Of a stretch of DNA of 64,000 bases, positions 10,490-21,200 are shown in pieces (position 1 is the stretch's first letter; every line of letters starts with the position of its first letter). The position numbers and the translations under genes were made by a program. Below the pieces are notes generated by a model, which did not search any database, was not told the DNA's origin, and saw only the letters and a program-made list of their open reading frames with translations. The stretch spans positions 62,001-126,000 of the forward strand of contig JACVRA010000401.1 in the NCBI GenBank assembly GCA_019828545.1, read 5' to 3'. The stretch is from Paracamarosporium sp. OC-R06-R3. Lineage: Eukaryota > Ascomycota > Dothideomycetes > Pleosporales > Didymosphaeriaceae.

Positions 10490-12460
10490 CTACGTCGCAA
10501 TGGGCGGTGATCCAAATCCTAAGTCATCATCATCAAAGAAAGAAACGGCTTCTTGAGTTGACAACCCAAACTCACTAAACGAGGGCAGCGAGTTTGCCTT
10601 AATATTGTTGGCACTTCGCTTTGCGCCTACGTTGCTTACAGTTTTCATAGCGCTTGTGTTGCAGTCATGCTTTGAACCGACCAATTGCATATGATTTCGT
10701 TTATTAGCGGGACTACCCTCAAGTCTGGCTGACTTGGTGAAATCTCTCGTCTTGGGCATGGAGTTTGTTGCTGCTTTGTCTAAGGTTTCGGTGTACTTTC
10801 GCTTGTGTATTGGTTGTCGAAGCGGTTGCAGGTGAGCGGTAGCATATCCAGACGATCGTGTAGTAATCATCGGCTTATTCGGTAGTGGTAGTTCCTTTGA
10901 AGGTTTGACTGGTACATGTATTTGAGCTACAGGCTGTTTCGGTCGTTCACTTGTGATTTTAGATTTCTCCTGGGGCAATATGGGCGAGTCATCCAGGTCC
11001 TCCAAGGAGAAGTCGAAGTCTTGAGTCGACAATGGAGGTAAAGAGCGGGAATCTGTGGCCACAGAAATCGGTTTCGAATCCGATGAAGGCTGAGACGTCA
11101 CCTTGTGAGATGATGATGATTCAGAGGATAGATCGCGAGCGATCTGTGTTGCAGTATCGAGAAAATCATCCCACCCGTCAAGGATTGAGGTAGGCGGCGA
11201 TGCTATGGAGTTCGAGAGTGGCATAGGCTTCGCTTTGGAAGCAGGTAAACCTGGAAGCTTGAAGCTTGGGTTTCGATTTATCTGCGTAGGGGCTTTCGGT
11301 GTCGGCATGATTCGCTTGGAGGAAGAATTTGATAATTGTGGTTGTTGGCCGGATGGCGTGGGCTTCGTGAAACCGGACCGAGATGGTTTTCGACTAAGGA
11401 TTGGTGCAACAAAATCCTTTGAAACTTGAATTGGAAACTGTATGCGCTGGAACGGAAGTTTGTCTTCGTTACGATGCTTTGCGGTAAATGAAATTTTAGT
11501 CAAAAACGTCTTCGTTCCTTCAAGCTGTCCATCCAGAACCAAACATTCTAGTCTTTCCTGCTCTACCCGCAATATCTGTAGATGCTGGCTTTTCGAGAGT
11601 TGGCTGCTGCTATTGAGATCTCGGAGAAGTGCAACAACACACCCTACTTTTAGGCGAAGCCGGTGAGGTGGCAACCCAGGTGGATTTAATTTGTGAAGCA
11701 GTGCAGGTGAGGGATTCCAGGTGTTGGGATCGATAGAGCAATCTTGAGAGAGAACCTCGATCAAAGGTTCCGGCAAATTGTCCAAAAGCGAATCAACCAT
11801 CTTATTGGTCGGTCCGTGTAAGCGGACAAAGTCCATGTCGTCCTTCGATGGCTCTATCATCTTCGGTGAGTGTACCACAGGCGCTGAGGATGCCACTTGT
11901 GGAGGCTGTGGGACTTCGGTAGCTTCCTCTACTGGGTCTGACATGATTTGGTCGTGCAGTTCGAGAAGTGTGGCGTCGTCTAAATCGTCGTCCACCCACT
12001 GGTCTCCAGCTCGCGTACTCGGTTGGGGCATATCGAACGCATCGTCAACATCGTCGTCCCAAGGCTCCTTTGTGCCCTCTTCAACCACGGCTTCCAGCTG
12101 CTTCGCAACCTCCAGTTCTTTCTTCTTCTGCTCTTGTTCGCTCTTCTTCTTGTAACCTAAAAACACCTCCATGCCCTTCTTCAGCTGTGCTTGAGTATGG
12201 CTATATCCGATCATCTGTGTGGCCAGACCAATCCCGTTCGACTTTCTCAGCGCCGCTTCTTTCTTCTCCCGTTCTTCACGCTTCTTCTTATTCGCCTTGC
12301 TGCGCTCCTCCCGTTCTCGTATCCCCTGGGCTCGCTTTTCTAGATCTGCAGCGCGTTCCAGCTGGCGTTGCTGTCGCTCGGGAAGGACGGGCCCATTTCG
12401 CTTGTAGAGTTTCTTGACCTCGGTGGAGGTTTGTGCGATGCGGGTTGGGCGCGTGGTCAT
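10490..12460 (-). CDS. hypothetical protein with an isolated PIF1-like 2B domain
   Basis: A single exon of 656 residues from the first ATG at 12460; the frame extends a little further upstream but without an ATG. Residues about 25-110 are highly charged and probably a helical coiled coil (KKKREEREKKEA). Acidic patches follow (DDDVDDAFD, WVDDDLDDATLLELHD). Residues about 245-365 contain LPPHRLRLKVG..VALLRDLN and, 50-60 residues later, LPFQRIQFPI. This arrangement matches the 2B-like domain of PIF1 helicases. No Walker A motif or helicase core is present, so the protein is not a helicase. The C-terminal 280 residues are Ser/Pro/Lys-rich and look disordered. A nuclear DNA-metabolism role is an inference. 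It could also be a fungal-specific family that borrowed the domain. Confidence 0.75.
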   Translation of the reverse strand: MTTRPTRIAQTSTEVKKLYKRNGPVLPERQQRQLERAADLEKRAQGIREREERSKANKKKREEREKKEAALRKSNGIGLATQMIGYSHTQAQLKKGMEVFLGYKKKSEQEQKKKELEVAKQLEAVVEEGTKEPWDDDVDDAFDMPQPSTRAGDQWVDDDLDDATLLELHDQIMSDPVEEATEVPQPPQVASSAPVVHSPKMIEPSKDDMDFVRLHGPTNKMVDSLLDNLPEPLIEVLSQDCSIDPNTWNPSPALLHKLNPPGLPPHRLRLKVGCVVALLRDLNSSSQLSKSQHLQILRVEQERLECLVLDGQLEGTKTFLTKISFTAKHRNEDKLPFQRIQFPIQVSKDFVAPILSRKPSRSGFTKPTPSGQQPQLSNSSSKRIMPTPKAPTQINRNPSFKLPGLPASKAKPMPLSNSIASPPTSILDGWDDFLDTATQIARDLSSESSSSHKVTSQPSSDSKPISVATDSRSLPPLSTQDFDFSLEDLDDSPILPQEKSKITSERPKQPVAQIHVPVKPSKELPLPNKPMITTRSSGYATAHLQPLRQPIHKRKYTETLDKAATNSMPKTRDFTKSARLEGSPANKRNHMQLVGSKHDCNTSAMKTVSNVGAKRSANNIKANSLPSFSEFGLSTQEAVSFFDDDDLGFGSPPIAT

Positions 12461-13255
12461 TTCGAGCGCATGTCGAGGCGGGGTTTGGTGGCACGCATCG
12501 TGCGCCACAGTGATGTTGTGACACGCTAGATGCCGATGGAGTGGAGGCTTGGCAAACGCGCTTTCACGTGATGACCCGAAGCTTGAGGTTGTGCGTTTAT
12601 TCTACTGTGGGCAGGTTGTAATGTGCGGAAATTCTCTGGTAGTACAAATGGACTACGTTTCGTGTCTTATCTACCTTCAGCAAAGACGATGGTGTGTCGC
12701 AGGATGACAATGCTTCTTCCCGTTCATGATTCTTCGGCGTCAACGTGGTTCAGACAGCGTAAGAAGGCTTCTCACACACAAGTACAATTTGTGTCACGTA
12801 ACTCGTCCCACAAATTCTGCTCGTTATCAGCCCTTCCTTCCATCCCGCAACGACAACGACTACATCTACTCGTACAGGATGACTCGCAGCTTCCTTTCCC
12901 CGGCCACGTCTTGACTCGCGTACATGTTCCCCCCCAACCTTCTCCGCACTTCCCGAACACCCGCGGCAAAGCACATCCAGCCACACCAAACCACGCTACT
13001 TGCGTTCAACGCTTTAGGGCACCTCGTCTCCGTCTGCAGCTAGCTATGCGGAGACCCCGCGAAATTCAGTCCGGACCCGGGCTTCTAGCTTCCGCGTAAA
13101 GCTCCCTGCTCCGGAGGAGCTAGCAGAAGGGCTGTGGAGAGCTCAAGATGTATATCCCTACTGCTCGAATAGTGACGTCTCCTACTTGAACTTCTCGGTG
13201 ATTTTGTTTGGTCCGTCAGCTCTGTTGTTGCTGTACGAAAGACTTAGGGAATACA
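12461..13255. other. divergent intergenic region
   Basis: About 0.8 kb between the divergently transcribed PIF1-domain gene and the SDR gene, so it should hold both promoters. It carries short C-rich tracts, for example around 12929. No gene seen. Confidence 0.5.
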
Positions 13256-14119
13256 ATGGCATTCGCTCTGAAAGGTGTCGCATACATCACAGGCGCAGGA
13301 TCCGGTAAGTGAACACCGATAGCATCTGCCATATTTCTCCGCGCATGGCAGAAGCCTCGACTGAACAGAACAGGAATTGGTCAACATGCGGCCTACTCAA
13401 TGGCTCGACAAGGCGTCCGCTCCTTCGCCCTTCTCGACCGCAATCCCGTCACTCAAACAGTCCAGCACCTAAAGAAGACCTACCCGGACATCAGAGTCAA
13501 AGAGATCGAAATGGACGTTTCAGATGAAGCCGCCGTCAACGACAGCGTAGAACAAACAGTCAAAGAATTCGGACGCTTAGACTACGCGCTCAACAACGCA
13601 GGCATCGGCGGCGCGCTGAAAACCACGGATCAGATCGAGAAACAGGATTTTCAGCGCGTGTTAGGTATTAATACGACGGGCGTATGGTTATGTCAGCGCG
13701 CGCAGATAAGACAGATGTTGAAGCAAGATAAATTGAGCGACTCGTACAGGTCGTATCGCGGGTCGATTGTAAACACTGCCTCCATGTATGGCAAGGTCGG
13801 ACCGACGCTGAACGTTCCTGCGACAGCATACTGCACGAGCAAGCATGCAGTGATTGGGTTGACCAAGGCAGACGCTATCGCGATGGGACCTAGGGGTATC
13901 AAGATCAATGCTATATGTCCGGGATACGTCTTGACGCCTCTGGTCGAGAGCACAATGAGCAAAGGCAGTGTGATGGACGATGAGAGGATAAAGGTGCCTG
14001 TTCAACGGTTTGCGTCCATGGAGGAAATAGGAGATGTCATTGCATTTTTGCATTCAGACGCAAGTAGTTATGTTGTTGGGTCGGCCCTAGTAGCCGACGG
14101 TGGGTTTACAATCGCGTAG
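13256..14119 (+). CDS. short-chain dehydrogenase/reductase
   Basis: Two exons, 13256-13304 and 13374-14119, give 264 residues, normal for a classical SDR. The intron splits the cofactor motif; splicing gives TGAGSGIG (residues 12-19). NNAG follows at 90-93, then the catalytic Ser about 153 (NTASMYG), Tyr169 and Lys173 (YCTSK). The IYxTP-like turn PGYVLTPLVE and the C-terminal GSALVADGG are typical. It should be a cytosolic NAD(P)H-dependent alcohol/ketone oxidoreductase; the substrate cannot be read from sequence. It lies 594 bases upstream of a Baeyer-Villiger-type monooxygenase on the same strand, so the two may act on the same alcohol/ketone pair. Confidence 0.9.
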
Positions 14120-14713
14120 TGTTGAATGATGATCGCTGAGTTATTGTGCGATTCTTAGAGTTGGACAATTGACATACCCCGTTTACAGCGTATTGCTTAC
14201 CATAACGAGATTACACTATTGATACCACTTGCCAAATCAATCAGTTCAGGGTCTTGGGATGCCACGTTCAATTGCTAAGCGCAGTCAGGAAACCTGGCAA
14301 ACGCAACCGGGCCGATTGACACTGCAGCACAAGCCTCGCAGCAGACGCAAGCCTCGACATTCTGATACGGCAGTTAAGCACTCGGGTAGCCCCATGTGCT
14401 AGTCGCCAGTTCCTACTAGTGGAGACCTATACCTCCGCCAAAACATATCCGGACCGACGCGAGTAATACCCACACCCTTTGTGCAAGCCGCCGAATCATA
14501 CCGACCTCCCCCAGGTCCACCCCGGACTTTGATCCGGCACCACACTGACTCGACAATGGCAATGAGAGCGGAACCAAATGACTCCACGTCTGGGCAACAG
14601 TATGATCGCTATAAAGAAAGGAATGTCTGGCGGGTCTGCCCTCGCACATCTCCGCATTGAACTTTGTCCCCTTCTTTCTGTTGTTGGATTTATTGCTAGA
14701 TACCCAGATTATC
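14120..14713. other. intergenic, monooxygenase upstream region
   Basis: Spacer of 594 bases holding the promoter of the monooxygenase that starts at 14714. No gene seen. Confidence 0.5.
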
Positions 14714-16665
14714 ATGGCGGATTTTATCGTCCCATCCACAGCCAGCCCAGAGACAGATGCTCAGCATCGTCGACGGGGCCCAATTCATGCGCAACGCCAT
14801 GTCCGCGTCGTCTGCATTGGCGCTGGAGCGTCGGGCCTGCTCATGGCATACAAGCTACAACGACATTTTTCCAACTATTCGCTCACCGTGTACGAGAAAA
14901 ATTCAGAGGTGTCGGGTACGTGGTTCGAGAACCGATATCCAGGGTAAGTTTTGGCTATTCGCTTGTGAAGTCCCGTGAATCTGGGGTCCTCGGTTGCTCC
15001 CCGCACGCCAGAGCTTGTGACCGATTTGGGAAAATGGCTAACTGGGTGTCGACAGTTGCGCATGCGACGTTCCCTCGCACAATTACACATGGTCATTTGA
15101 GCCTAAACTAGACTGGAGTGCAGTATATGCTAGTTCTAAGGAGATCTTTGCGTACTTCAACGATTTCGCGAGGAAGTATGGCCTGCACAAGTATGTCAAG
15201 ACAAGACATCAAGTTGTTGGTGCGACGTGGAATAAACAGAAGGGTGGCTACGACGTGCAGATTACGGATTTAGAGAGTGGTGAGGTCGTTAACGATCACT
15301 GCGACATTCTTATCAATGCCTCCGGTATCTTGAACAACTGGGCGTGGCCTGCCATTCCCGGTATCGACAAGTACAAGGGCGTCCTCCTACACACTGCAAA
15401 CTGGGACGAGAAGATCGATTTACGTGGGCGCCACGTCGGTCTCATTGGCAATGGGTAAACTATCCCCAAATACACTCCTGTATGCGGAACCATCACTAAG
15501 ACACCCCAGCTCCTCCGGTATCCAAGTCCTCCCCACAATCCAACCACACGTCAAAAAAGTAACAACCTTTATCCGCGAGCCAACATGGGTATCCCCCGTC
15601 CAAGGCCTCGAGCAACACGTCTTCTCCTCCCAAGAACGCGCCGACTTCGCCACCAAGCCAGGCGTCTTAAACACGTATCGCAAGAACGTCGAGCGCGGCC
15701 TCAACGGCCAATTCGGCATCTTCCTCAAAAACACCACCACAAACAACGACACAGAAACCTACTTCCGGCAGCAGATGAAAGAAAAGCTGCAGAACCCGTA
15801 CCTAGAACAACGCCTCATCCCAAACTGGCACGTTGGCTGCCGCCGCCTCACCCCAGGCGTAGGCTACCTCGAGGCCCTCGGCAAACCCAACGTAGACGTC
15901 GTCTACGGCGAGATCAACGAGATCACAGAGCGCGGCTGCAAGTGCGACAACGGCACCGAGTACCCCGTCGACGTGCTCATCTGCGCAACCGGCTTCAACA
16001 CGTCCTTCAAGCCGCGCTTCCCCGTCGTAAACAGCACGGGCACAAACCTCCAAGACGTCTGGGCCCAAGAAGCACAATCCTACTTCGGCATCGCAGCCGC
16101 AGACTTCCCAAACTACCTCATCTTCCTGGGGCCAAACTGCCCCATCGGCAACGGGCCCGTCCTCTCCGCCATAGAGTGCCAGGCAGACTACATGTGCAAG
16201 CTCATCGACCGCTTCCAGACGCACAACATCAGCACGTTTGCGCCAAAGGCCGAGGCCGTCGCCGACTTCGTCGAGTTCAAAGACGACTTCATGCTCAAGA
16301 CGGTGTGGCACGATCCGTGTCGCAGCTGGTACAAGGGCCGGCCCGACGGGCCCATCACCGCGCTGTGGCCGGGCTCCACGCTGCACTACATCGAGGCTAT
16401 GATGGAAGTCCGCCACGACGACTGGGATGTCAAGTACAGCGGGAATCGCTTCGCGTGGATGGGCAACGGGTATTCGCAGACGGAACTCGATCCCACGGCT
16501 GACTGGGCGTTTTACATTCGTGATTATGACGACGACGAGCCGTTTAGTAGGGCGAGGAAGTTGCAGCTTATCAACAAGAGTGGCACGGTCAAGGCGGCGG
16601 GTAGTGTTAGCTTTACCGGGCGTCAGGTAGATGAGGCGGAGGCAGAGCCACAGCCTAAGCTGTGA
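14714..16665 (+). CDS. flavin monooxygenase of Baeyer-Villiger type (copy 1)
   Basis: Three exons (14714-14943, 15056-15454, 15510-16665) give 594 residues. The first FAD-binding motif IGAGASG is at residues 35-41. The second dinucleotide motif IGNGSSG, near residue 208, is created across the second intron. Between them is YKGVLLHTANW, a good match to the Baeyer-Villiger fingerprint FxGxxxHTxxW. YPGCACDVPSH and VLICATGFNTSF are also typical. These enzymes use FAD, NADPH and O2 to insert oxygen next to a ketone, giving an ester or lactone. The C-terminus is PKL, a weak match to a peroxisomal PTS1. The third exon is markedly GC-rich in third positions compared with neighbours. The preceding SDR could supply its ketone. 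Confidence 0.92.
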
Positions 16666-17344
16666 GGGGATAGGAGGTAGGGGGTGTGGTTGCATTTGTG
16701 CATACATGTGTGAGCGGATTTCGTCTGATGCTGAGGCTGATGCTTTGGCGTTCGTTCGGCTTGGGACTTTGGTGTGGATACTAAGATGGCATTTGATGTA
16801 TATACTACGTTTGTCTCCTACATGATGATTAGCGAGACGTCGAACTTTTGATTCTCTGTGCTGTGCCTGGCCAGCGTTGTCCCTCGTTCAACTCCCCAAT
16901 ATAAACATATCACGGTTCCCGGGTCTGATGTTGCCTTTTTCAAAACCCGCGCACAATCGACTCCCTGTACGAAAGCACTGACATAGGATGACATTTCAGA
17001 AATACTTCTATAAGCGACGTAGATACGCGCTAAACGCATCATTCCATTTCTACATGTTCGGGACAGAACGAAAGCTAAGGCTGGTATCATCAACGAAAAC
17101 GCAGCACTGAAACGCGAGCTACACAAAGAACCACATGACCACCACCCCAATCACGTCTAACAAGATAATTTTTCCTGTCGTCACCAACGCCGATTCTAAG
17201 TCGTTTTTGAAATGCGTACAATGTCAACGCTGAAATGTTGATCAAGCTTAGCGTAGCTAGGCGGAAAAATGCGGTTCCTCAAATCCATTCTCGTAAATCG
17301 GCCGTCGCTCGTGCTCTCTTCCACCGTCTTGAACACCTTCATCA
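16666..17344. other. convergent intergenic region
   Basis: The 3' flanks of the monooxygenase (+) and of the F-box/LRR gene (-). No gene seen. Confidence 0.5.
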
Positions 17345-20300
17345 TCACCTTTGCCCAGTTCTCCACTTCCCATCTGCAACAGTTTCAAATATCACTTTTC
17401 TACCCCTGTTTCTCACGCTTTCGGGACCGCCCGCGTCAAGCCATCTTTGCAGATTTTTGCATTGGCTCACATCAAAAAGCTCCAGGTCTCTGCAGCCTTC
17501 TACCACGGCTTCGACCCCGGTGCCTGTGACGCGGACACAGCCGCGAACGGAGAGATGGCGTAGCTCGAGAAGGTGTAGCGAGATACATCGAAGAGAGGTG
17601 TCAGAAACGGCGGAGCCGCAGAAAGCGAGGTTCAAGTGGGTAAGCATGGGTAGGCCGAGGGCGAGGACTTCGGTCGCGGTGTCGGATAGGGCACAGCAGA
17701 ACGACTGTCATATGTTAGCGGGCGCATATCCAAAGAACTATTAGGTGGTAGAAGCGTGTATCATGCACTCAGTCACCCCAATTCAAAACACATTGAGACC
17801 CTGTATACAACGTATCCAAAGTTGGTACAGGGTACATGATACGTGCAACAGTCCGTGCGCATGCTGTAAAGGAGTATTACTTACCAAGTCTAACTCTCTG
17901 AGCCCTTTGGCCGCGTTGGTCAGGTACACAATGGCGTTATCAGTCAGGTACGTGCAATCGGCCAGACATAGCTTAGTCAACCGAGGGAATGAATACACGC
18001 TCCAATGTTGGAAGCCGATGTCGGTGATAGTTGTACATCTCGTGAGGTCGATTTGTTCGATTCGGCTCGCTGCATGCACTGCAATGTGTGCCATAGACCG
18101 GTCCGTAATGTGCTTGCAGTAGCTCAGTGTCAAGCGTCGCAGCTTCGGGCATCCTACAACAGTGCCTGGAGGTAGGGGCTGCGGCACTGGCTGGCCATTT
18201 GCACCTTTCTGGCCAAACGAGCGACGATGGTTCATCTGCGCTTGCTGGGCCTGTGCCATAGCCATTGCTGGTGGTAGTTCAGGGACAACCCATCCTATCA
18301 CGCGGGCTAATAGATTGTCGCCTACTTTTCGGCAGTTGCTCAGATCGACTTCTTCAAGACCCTTAGCTTTCTGCACCATCTCAAGCACGGCAGGTCCTGT
18401 TATATCCCATACGCTCTTCATGCGCCATATCTTAACGTTGGGTGCACAAGTAGCTCCGAGCGCAGCGAACCCTTCGTCTGTTACGTGGAAGCAATTGCTA
18501 ATGTCGACAAAAGTAGGTCGATTACCCACGAATGGGCAAATGATGTCCTGTAGCGTGCGATCTGTTACGCGGCGGTTGTGTTTCTTAAGATCCAGAGTGT
18601 GGAGGATATCCGGAGAGGTATGTATAATATGTTTCCAGTGTGTTGCTACGAGGCGTAAGTGCATCAATTCGCACAAATCGAGATGTTTGAAAATGTTGAC
18701 AATGATTGAGTCAGGCAAAAGCCCCTTGTTGAATCTACTGGGTTGCCGGAACACTCTCGGTCTTTTAATCTCGAACGTCGGCTCCGGAGGCGTCGTTGAA
18801 TGTTTGAACAACGGCGAGGGGGAGAGTGAAGTGGAGTTTGGAGAGGGTGATTTGGGAACGATGGTGGATGATCCCGTGGGTGCCTCAACCGGCGGTGGAG
18901 CAAGAGAGCCTCTCCGGGAGCGAGAGCGAACGTTGTCAAGGTCTACATTTAGAAAAGGGTCCGGATCAAAGGGCTCCATCATTTTCTCTTCTCTTCGAGA
19001 AGGCGTTAACGGGCTGTCAATTTGGGTCGGCAGATCATCGAAGGTTACAGTGGGAACGCTTCCTTTCCGGGGCGTGCGTGGACCTTTGAGGTCGGCAATG
19101 ATCAGAGAGTCAATCTTTGGTGTGGTCTCTGTAGAGTCGGACATGTGTGTATCGGTGTCCTTGGCGGCCTTGAGCCTTTCATTTGCAACTTGCTCGACCT
19201 GACGACGCAAGTCTGCGCCGCACATGTCCCACAGCTGGTTGAGCACGTCACCAGAAATCATCAAACATTCGACGGACGAGACGGAGCGAACAGTCGCCGT
19301 GCGAAGAGGTGCTAGAGACAGGCTTGTAACTTCTCCAAAATATTGACCTGGTCTTAAGCGCGCTTTGACAGGCTGGAGACTGTGCTCGCCTGCGGCAATA
19401 GACTTCCTTCGATTCTGAAGCATGGCAGAATGACCGTTTTCCAAAGGTGGCTGCGTGTTGACCACCTCAACTTCGCCTTTGACGATGAAAAAGACATCGC
19501 GTCCCTGAGTGCCCTGCTTGATGATATCGGTGAAGGGGGGAAAGTGGCAAGGCTGTGCATTCAGACCAATAAAGTGCAAGATCTCAGAGGGTAAACTCGA
19601 GAACAGAGGCAATTCTTTGAGCAGCAGTCTCACTGGCAGACTTCCATTGCCGAAAACGCTCATGGCTGCGACATCTGCGAGACCTGGGCTCGGAGACTTC
19701 CGCTTCTTGTATTGGCTTATAACCTCTCCATCTTGCATAGAGCCCCGCTCGGACATGACTACGTCGCCATCGACGCGGTCTATGGTGCGCTTGATGGGCC
19801 GTGATACAAGCCCCATGGTGGGCTTTCTGCCGACCTCCTTCTTTTTGCGCTCTAGGATGGACAGGCGTTCTTTGGCCTCGTCCATTATGGCATGCTCTAC
19901 TTCAGGAAACTTGGGCAGCTCCTTCTCCAGCGCCTCCTTGTTCAGACGCACCACCAGCGACCGCATGTTGGCGATGATGGTGGCGGTGCGAGGAATGTTC
20001 ATCAAGATGCCGATCTCGCCAAAGAAGGCGCCGGGCTTCAATTCTGCATACGTGCTCTCGCCATCGCGCGAAGTGACGCGTACGGAGCCGCGCACCAGCC
20101 AGTACATGGCCTTGCCCTGCTCGCCCTCGGTGAGTATGGTGTCGTGCGCCTGGTACAGCTGGGGCTTGAGGTGCATGCCGACGGCGGCCAGGAACGAGTC
20201 GGGCGCGGTGAGGAACAGCGGGAAGGAGCGCAGCCGGTCGAGCAGGTCCAGCGGCAGCCCCTGGATGGTGGACGCGGTGAGGGGCGAGGGACGGATGGGC

Positions 20301-20413
20301 CTGGTGGGGTTTGTGTCGGATTCGTAGGCGCGCACCATGGCGAAGGGATCTGGGACCAGGACGCCGCCGTTGGCCCTGCCGCCCGCGGGTCCTCCCGGCC
20401 TGTATCGTCGCAT
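17345..20413 (-). CDS. cyclic-nucleotide-binding, F-box and leucine-rich-repeat protein
   Basis: Two exons (17885-20413, 17345-17704) give 962 residues from the first ATG; the frame is open slightly upstream, but through a GTG. Two cNMP-binding folds lie at about 68-170 (GAFFGEIGILMNIPRTATI) and about 270-400 (GQYFGEVTSLSLAPLRTATV). The phosphate-binding cassettes keep the FGE...RTA core. A low-complexity linker follows. An F-box begins near residue 575 (LLPDSIIVNIFKHLDL...W), then about ten LRRs of the RNI/AMN1 type continue across the 180-base intron to the C-terminus. This combination suggests an SCF ubiquitin-ligase adaptor whose activity responds to cyclic nucleotide. Whether these domains really bind cAMP is untested. 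The GC-rich 5' end spawns long antisense frames that I regard as spurious. Confidence 0.9.
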
Positions 20414-21200
20414 GGCGGCGAGCAGCGGCACGTGTGGCGGGCTCGGGGTTGGCGAGGGGAAATGCGAGGGGCAGCGTGGGCGAGGGCGAGGGCGAGAGAG
20501 GCGGGACGGAACGGGGCTCTGCGGGATGGCTCAGGCTTCAGCGGCGACTCATAGCGATGGGCGCGGGAGGGCAGTCTTCGGCGAGGGCATGCGTCGAGGC
20601 GGAGGAGAGGCGCGGGCGTCAGCGACCATTGGCGGGCGCGCGCGATGCTGGGGCGGACGCGGCAGCCAGAGGGCGCGGCTTGGGCGAGGGCGTGCGTGTG
20701 GGCGAGGCGGGCCGTGGTGGTGAGCAGCAGCAAACACGGGCAAGCTCTCGCGGCCGTTGGGATGCGATTCGCTTTGGGCGGTGCAGCTGCGCGTGGAGCT
20801 CGACTAGCTGGCGTCGACGGCGGGCACTGTGCAAAGGTGGGTCGCCGGCTTCCACCAAGCTTCGAGAAGCATGGCACGCCCGGCTGAAACACCCCAAACG
20901 CGAGCGCCGCACCACAACGTCCATTCCACGATAGCGTCGCCGTTGCTCGGCTGCTGCTGTGACAAGACGCTGCCTCGCTTCGGTCCAGCCGCCGCACCGA
21001 GCATTTCGCCTCCCACGTCTGCTGCAGCCCAAACACTCACTCGTGACGAGAACATGTCATCATTTCCTTCATACCTTCGTAGACAGCCGGTGCAAGCCTG
21101 CCAACACCCGGGCTATCCAGCAAACAATGCCCCTCCCACCGCCCAATCGCGTCCACACGACCCACCCCATGACCCTGAATGCCACTCGTTGCCGCTAGTC
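20414..21200. other. GC-rich upstream region
   Basis: About 0.8 kb between two minus-strand genes, very GC-rich near 20420-20800. It is probably promoter and leader of the F-box gene. Long open frames on several strands reflect base composition. Confidence 0.45.

Noticed and set aside
15585..16707. Long open frames in other frames across the monooxygenase third exon
   Set aside because: They arise from the high third-position GC of the real exon. Their products are Arg-rich or low-complexity and have no domain.
18162..19202. A 346-residue antisense frame inside the F-box/LRR gene
   Set aside because: It is fully antisense to a coding exon with clear domains and has no domain of its own.
20038..21036. 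Several long open frames on both strands in the GC-rich 5' region of the F-box gene
   Set aside because: They overlap each other and the cNMP domain, and their composition (Ala/Arg/Gly/Ser) reflects base content.
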